Assembly (NCBI GenBank): GCA_947426875.1
Contig: CANEFU010000032.1
Span: 1-9,714, forward strand
Direction: 5' to 3'
Source of the DNA: an uncultured Clostridium sp.
GTDB taxonomy: Bacteria; Bacillota; Clostridia; TANB77; CAG-508
Length of the DNA stretch: 9,714 bases
Below, piece after piece: positions 6,167 to 9,714 of this stretch. A program made the position numbers and the translations under genes. How positions within the stretch are numbered: position 1 is the stretch's first letter; every line of letters begins with the position of its first letter. Below the pieces are notes generated by a model. The model was not told where the DNA came from. It did not search any database and worked only from the letters and a program-made list of their open reading frames with translations.

Positions 6167-7396
6167 TTAGAAATAATTACGTGGATCTACTCTACAATTG
6201 CTGTAGTTATATGGTGCCACTCTTACTTCAAAATGCAAATGTGGTCCTTGTGAATTTCCTGTATTTCCAGATTTCATAATTTGTTGTCCTCTTGAAACAG
6301 TTTGTCCTGGTGATACACTAATAGAACCGCTGGTACCATGTGCATACCAAGTTTGTAGTCCTCCTGCATGTTGAATTACTATATGTGTTCCATAACTAGT
6401 AGCTAGATTAGCCGTTTTAAGAACTACTCCATCAGCTGCTGCATAAACTGGTGTTCCTACTGGTATTCCATAGTCTAACGCTCCATGATAGCTTCCATTT
6501 GAATAATACATAGTTGCTGTGATATTTCCAGAAGCAACTGGTCTTTGAAGTGTTCCACTTCCTCCACCTTGATAACTTCCTCCTCCAGAATTTCCTCCAG
6601 ATGAGTTTCCATTTCCTTTATTGCTATTGTTATTTTTATTTAATTCTGCAATTTGTGCGGCATATCTTTCTTGTGCTGCTTTTATGTCTCTTTCAATTTG
6701 AGCACTTGCCGTTCTAAGTTCTTCAATATGTGCTTGTATTTCTTTTTCATCTTCTGATAGTTTAGCTACTTGTTGGTCTTTTTCTTTTTTGGCTGTTTGC
6801 AATTGTGTGGTAACACTCTGCTTGCTAGCTTTTGATGTAGCTAATTCTTTTTTACTATCTTCTAATGTTTTTTTAGCTTCTTCTATTTGTTCTTTTTGTT
6901 TTTGAATTTTCTCTAATAATTCTGTATCACTGGTTGCTACTTCTGTTACTAAATAATAATTGGAAATTAAATCCGTAATACTATCAGAAGATAAAATAAA
7001 GTCTAAATAAGATGTTTCTCCTGCTTCATAAGTAGCTACTAATCTAGCTTCTAATAATTCTTCTTGCGCTGTATAGTCTTCTTCTGCTTTTGCCAATTTT
7101 TTCTCTGATTCTTGTATTTTCGTATTTAATCCTTCTATCTGACCATTTAAGGTTTCTATTTGAGATTGATAATCTGATATCTGATTAGATAAATCCTCTA
7201 CTTGTTTTACTGTTTCTGATTTCTGTTCTTGTACTTCTTTTAGTTCTTTCTCTGCTTCTTTTTTATCTTGATTGATTGCAGTTTGTTCGTTTTTTAATTT
7301 TTTTTCTTCAGAAGAGGCAGCAAATGCTATACTTCCTTGGAATAAAACGATTCCTAGTACTAATACCCCTATTATTTTAAATCCTAATTTTCTCAT
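6167..7396 (-). CDS. Secreted coiled-coil M23 peptidoglycan endopeptidase (second copy)
   Basis: A 409-aa exported hydrolase expected to cut peptide cross-links in peptidoglycan. It has a signal peptide at 1-26 (basic start, hydrophobic core, likely cleavage after A-F-A), long coiled coils at about 28-125 and 155-255, a Gly/Ser/Asn-rich linker at about 254-281, and a C-terminal M23 (LytM) domain. The zinc and catalytic residues are present: His304 and Asp308 in H-G-A-L-D, His353 in YAHG, and His386/His388 in GPHLHFE. The lead-in to the domain lacks the usual S-x-F-G-x-R motif found in the neighbouring copy, and the protein ends directly after VDPRNYF. Residues 114-172 match 110-168 of the upstream paralogue at 34 of 59 positions by hand count. 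AGGAGG lies 5 nt before the ATG, and the gene follows its paralogue by 19 nt. FtsEX in the same operon makes it a likely FtsX client (inference). Confidence 0.9.
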   Translation of the reverse strand: MRKLGFKIIGVLVLGIVLFQGSIAFAASSEEKKLKNEQTAINQDKKEAEKELKEVQEQKSETVKQVEDLSNQISDYQSQIETLNGQIEGLNTKIQESEKKLAKAEEDYTAQEELLEARLVATYEAGETSYLDFILSSDSITDLISNYYLVTEVATSDTELLEKIQKQKEQIEEAKKTLEDSKKELATSKASKQSVTTQLQTAKKEKDQQVAKLSEDEKEIQAHIEELRTASAQIERDIKAAQERYAAQIAELNKNNNSNKGNGNSSGGNSGGGSYQGGGSGTLQRPVASGNITATMYYSNGSYHGALDYGIPVGTPVYAAADGVVLKTANLATSYGTHIVIQHAGGLQTWYAHGTSGSISVSPGQTVSRGQQIMKSGNTGNSQGPHLHFEVRVAPYNYSNCRVDPRNYF

Positions 7397-7415
7397 ACGT
7401 TCCTCCTATTATTGT

Positions 7416-8624
7416 TTAATTTGTAGTGTTTTCCGTTGTTGTATTATTGGTATTTTGATTTTGATTTTGTGTGGTTGGCACGATACCATTTGTAATGTAT
7501 GGTAATGGGTCTGTTACCACTCCATTTAGTCTAACTTCAAAATGTGCATGTGGTCCTGTTGAATATCCTGTAGAGCCTACTTTTAAAACTACCGTTTCTC
7601 CTCTTGTTACAGTTTGTCCTACTTGCACCTTAATTTCTGACCCATGTGCATATAATGTAGAAACTCCTCCTCCATGGTCAATGATTACCATGTTGCCATA
7701 AGCACTATTATATCCTGCCTTTATGACAATTCCGTCATTTGCAGCTACGAAGTTAGCTCCCGCTGGAGCACTAACATCCACTCCTGTATGTAATTTATAA
7801 ACTCCTGTAATGGGATGTGTCCTCATTCCAAATTTTGAGGTAATTCTAGTATAGCCAGGAATTGGCCAGGCCAATTCTCCTCCTATATATTGTGTATCAA
7901 TTCCTTGTAAAGCAAGAGATAATATTTCTTTGTTTACTTCATTAAATCTTGCATTATATTCATCTATTTTTACTTGTATTTCTTTTTCTTGTTCTGATAA
8001 TTTTGCTATGTAATTTTCTCTTATGATTTTTGTATTTTCTAATATTTTGGCTGTTTTTGTTTGATTTTGTTTGATGGTTGCATACTGCTCTCTTGTTTTG
8101 TCTAATTTCTTTTTTGATAATTCAATTTCATCTTTTTGAGCTTTCATATCTTCCAACAATTCTGTATCATAATTTGCTAATTCTGTGATAAGGAAATAAT
8201 TGGATAAGAATTCAGAAACACTTCTAGAGCTTAGAATAACATCCAAATATTGAGTATCACTAGTTTCGTACATAGCCACTAGTCTTACTTCTAATATTTG
8301 TTTTTGTCTATTGTATTTTTCTTCTGCAACTTTTAGCTTTTCTTCTACTTCATCAATAGAATTTTGTAATTCTGTAATTTTCGTATTTAGCTCATCCAAT
8401 TCTGTTTGTGAATTTTGTATTCTTTCGTCCAATTTTTGAACTTGCTGTAAATTTTCAGATAGCTCTTCTTGTACACCTTCTAACTCGCCAGTAGCATTAT
8501 TGATTTGATTTTGTAATTCTTGTTGCTGTGTTTGTAAATCTGTTATTTCTTCTGCTTGCACACAAGAAACTATACTAAAACTACAAATTAAGAAAGCTAA
8601 AACAACACATAAAATCTTACGCAT
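7416..8624 (-). CDS. Secreted coiled-coil M23 peptidoglycan endopeptidase, FtsEX-linked (first copy)
   Basis: A 402-aa envelope hydrolase of the EnvC/PcsB-like architecture. The N-terminal export signal can be read as a normal signal peptide cut after V-Q-A (24), or as a lipoprotein signal with lipobox I-V-S-C21; the sequence does not settle this. Heptad-rich coiled coils cover about 25-118 and 150-240. Between them lies the conserved patch with YLDVILSSRSVSEFLSNY (126-143), resembling the helical tip of PcsB/CwlO-type proteins. The M23 domain (about 250-375) has TSKFGMRTHP, His279/Asp283 in H-T-G-V-D, His327 in YAHG and His359/His361 in GPHAHFE, so it should be catalytically active, unlike E. 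coli EnvC. The tail (383-402) is Asn/Thr/Gln-rich and probably disordered. It begins 10 nt after ftsX, and its AAAGGAGA ribosome binding site overlaps the ftsX stop codon, implying translational coupling. Confidence 0.92.
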   Translation of the reverse strand: MRKILCVVLAFLICSFSIVSCVQAEEITDLQTQQQELQNQINNATGELEGVQEELSENLQQVQKLDERIQNSQTELDELNTKITELQNSIDEVEEKLKVAEEKYNRQKQILEVRLVAMYETSDTQYLDVILSSRSVSEFLSNYFLITELANYDTELLEDMKAQKDEIELSKKKLDKTREQYATIKQNQTKTAKILENTKIIRENYIAKLSEQEKEIQVKIDEYNARFNEVNKEILSLALQGIDTQYIGGELAWPIPGYTRITSKFGMRTHPITGVYKLHTGVDVSAPAGANFVAANDGIVIKAGYNSAYGNMVIIDHGGGVSTLYAHGSEIKVQVGQTVTRGETVVLKVGSTGYSTGPHAHFEVRLNGVVTDPLPYITNGIVPTTQNQNQNTNNTTTENTTN

Positions 8625-8634
8625 GTTTTCTCCT

Positions 8635-9540
8635 TTATACTTTTAAATATTTTCTCATAGAGATTACACTTCCGATTGCCCCAATTCCAATTCCTAATAA
8701 CATATAAACAAATATGATAGAGTTAAACATATCACCAAATGTTACTAAACTCATGTTGATAACTTGCATAAATTGAGAATTTACCATTTCTTCTGCTAAG
8801 AATCGATAGGCAATTCCTACTAATGTAATTGAAATAGCACTTGCAAATACACCAATTATCATACCTTCTACAATAAATGGCCATCTGATAAATCCATTGG
8901 TCGCTCCTACATATTTCATAATTGAAATTTCTTTTCTTCTAGCATGAACAGTAAGTTTTATAGTATTGGCTATAATGAATACAGATATGATAATCAATAA
9001 AATTAAGATAACTCCTGTTACGATTTTAATTCCATTAGCTAGATTGATTAATGTCGTAACGGTTTCGTCTTTACTGGTTATTTTTTTGATATTATCAAAT
9101 GTTAAAATCTGGTCTTGTACTTCTTTACTTCTACTTAAATCTGTTAAGGTTACAACGTAAGAAGCTGGAAAAATATTATTTTCTTCATAACCAGCTAACA
9201 AATCTTTTTTGTCACCAAATTTTTCTTTCATTTGATTTAAAGCAGCATCTTTTGATACAAATTCCGTTGTGCTTACACCGTCCAATGCCCTTAATTTTTC
9301 GCCTACTTCGTCTACTTGCTCTTGTGTTGCATCATTATTGATAAAAACTTGTATTCCTTGTGCTGATTCAATTTCTGATACAAAATGATTTATATTTTCT
9401 GTTAAGATTAAGAAAATTCCAAAAATAATCATAGTAGCACACATAATCATAAGTGATGCTCCTGTTGATTTTTTATTTTTAAATACATTTCCAAATCCTT
9501 CTCCAATTAAATATCCCAATCTGTTATATTTCACAATCAT
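8635..9540 (-). CDS. ftsX: Cell division protein FtsX (ABC-type membrane subunit)
   Basis: Membrane half of FtsEX, which uses ATP-driven changes in FtsE to switch on peptidoglycan hydrolases outside the membrane. From the chosen start it has 301 aa. It shows the family layout: cytoplasmic end, membrane helix at about 29-47, a large outer domain at about 48-165 (contains IQVFINNDATQEQVDE and FPASYVVTL), then helices at about 173-196, 223-246 and 275-296. Between the second and third helices is H-A-R-R-K-E-I-S-I-M-K-Y-V-G-A-T, the FtsE-contacting segment typical of FtsX. An ATG at 9558 would add six residues but has no well-placed ribosome binding site. The ATG at 9540 has AAAGG 5 nt upstream. 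Either start overlaps the end of ftsE (by 17 or 35 nt), indicating coupled translation. The nearby M23 genes are the expected partners of the outer domain. Confidence 0.94.
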   Translation of the reverse strand: MIVKYNRLGYLIGEGFGNVFKNKKSTGASLMIMCATMIIFGIFLILTENINHFVSEIESAQGIQVFINNDATQEQVDEVGEKLRALDGVSTTEFVSKDAALNQMKEKFGDKKDLLAGYEENNIFPASYVVTLTDLSRSKEVQDQILTFDNIKKITSKDETVTTLINLANGIKIVTGVILILLIIISVFIIANTIKLTVHARRKEISIMKYVGATNGFIRWPFIVEGMIIGVFASAISITLVGIAYRFLAEEMVNSQFMQVINMSLVTFGDMFNSIIFVYMLLGIGIGAIGSVISMRKYLKV

Positions 9541-9714
9541 ACCCACCTTTTTTATCATCTCTTATTATTTCGCCTTTACGTATATGGATAACTCTTTTTT
9601 TCATTTGGTCTACAATGTCTTTTGCATGTGTTGCTACGACTACTGTTGTTCCTCTCATATTGATATCATTTAATAAATTCATAATATCCCAAGCTGTGTC
9701 TGGGTCTAGGTTTC
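9524..9714 (-). CDS. ftsE: Cell division ATP-binding protein FtsE, 3' end only
   Basis: The last 62 codons and stop of an ABC ATPase run in from the right edge of the window; the start and the Walker A, signature and Walker B motifs are outside it. The first visible residues, NLDPDTAWDIM, are the stretch just after Walker B (normally DEPTGNLDP, the D-loop). TTVVVATHA supplies the switch (H-loop) histidine, and the protein ends with RVIHIRKGEIIRD and a short tail (KKGGYDCEI). This order and wording are those of FtsE, and the gene overlaps ftsX by 17 nt. In the cell FtsE sits on the inner face of the membrane bound to FtsX and provides the ATP-driven signal to the outside hydrolase. No frame disruption is seen. 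Confidence 0.93.
   Translation of the reverse strand, partial: NLDPDTAWDIMNLLNDINMRGTTVVVATHAKDIVDQMKKRVIHIRKGEIIRDDKKGGYDCEI
9546..9550 (-). promoter_or_regulatory. ftsX ribosome binding site (decides the start)
   Basis: The minus strand reads AAAGG, continuing TGGG, 5 nt before the ATG at 9538-9540. It lies within the last codons of ftsE. The alternative ATG at 9556-9558 has only AAAGG at about 14 nt, which is too far. Confidence 0.6.

Noticed and set aside
6254..6300. Possible loss of catalytic residues in the second M23 copy, as in EnvC
   Set aside because: His304, Asp308, His353, His386 and His388 are all present, so there is no sign of a degenerate active site.
9099..9341. Plus-strand frame of 80 codons within ftsX, and similar plus-strand frames at 1369-1596, 1823-2167, 3403-3609, 4562-5491, 7272-7701 and 8966-9160
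   Set aside because: All lie antisense to well-identified minus-strand genes, lack ribosome binding sites in keeping with the region, and show no protein motifs.
9541..9558. ATG six codons upstream for FtsX
   Set aside because: Poorly placed ribosome binding site and deeper overlap with ftsE; kept only as an alternative.

Overview
The window is AT-rich (about one third G+C or less, by eye) with strong AAGGAGG-type ribosome binding sites, TAA/TAG stops and tightly packed genes. Together with FtsEX next to M23 hydrolases and a Ctp protease, PgsA, GreA and a DeoD-type phosphorylase, this points to a low-GC member of the Bacillota, most likely Clostridia. It looks like ordinary chromosome rather than phage or plasmid. 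No tRNA, rRNA, CRISPR array or transposase gene was seen.

Layout. Only deoD (22-744) is on the plus strand; everything else is on the minus strand and is described in transcription order, from right to left. (1) A cell-envelope block: the 3' end of ftsE (9524-9714), ftsX, then two tandem paralogous secreted coiled-coil M23 peptidases (8624-7416 and 7396-6167). Spacings are -17, 10 and 19 nt, so this is almost certainly one operon. (2) A 263-bp palindromic element (5871-6133) fills most of the gap before a membrane-anchored PDZ/S41 protease (ctpA/ctpB-like, 5850-4636), followed by pgsA (4586-3996) and a hairpin terminator. (3) greA (3869-3393) has its own likely promoter, whose -35 box lies inside the pgsA terminator, and its own terminator. 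(4) A two-gene operon follows: a large polytopic membrane protein (GT-C-like, 3210-1657) and a UbiA-family enzyme of the decaprenyl-phosphate phosphoribosyltransferase type (1640-792). It converges on deoD, and a perfect 32-bp palindrome between them can terminate both.

How the genes fit together. FtsEX is an ABC-type switch that in other bacteria activates a coiled-coil peptidoglycan hydrolase outside the membrane. Here two M23 enzymes with intact zinc ligands are the obvious candidate clients. The Ctp protease downstream could set their level or activity, which is inference by analogy with Ctp/Prc proteases that act on cell-wall hydrolases or LytM-domain proteins elsewhere. PgsA makes anionic phospholipid. 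The UbiA/GT-C pair suggests a lipid-linked pentose donor used for a surface glycan.

The least ordinary items are the long inverted-repeat element sitting directly in front of the ctpA ribosome binding site, a short palindrome after ctpA that resembles the element's two ends joined, the M23 duplication, and the UbiA/GT-C pair. Several starts were moved from the longest open frame to the site with a good ribosome binding site (greA, ctpA, ftsX).
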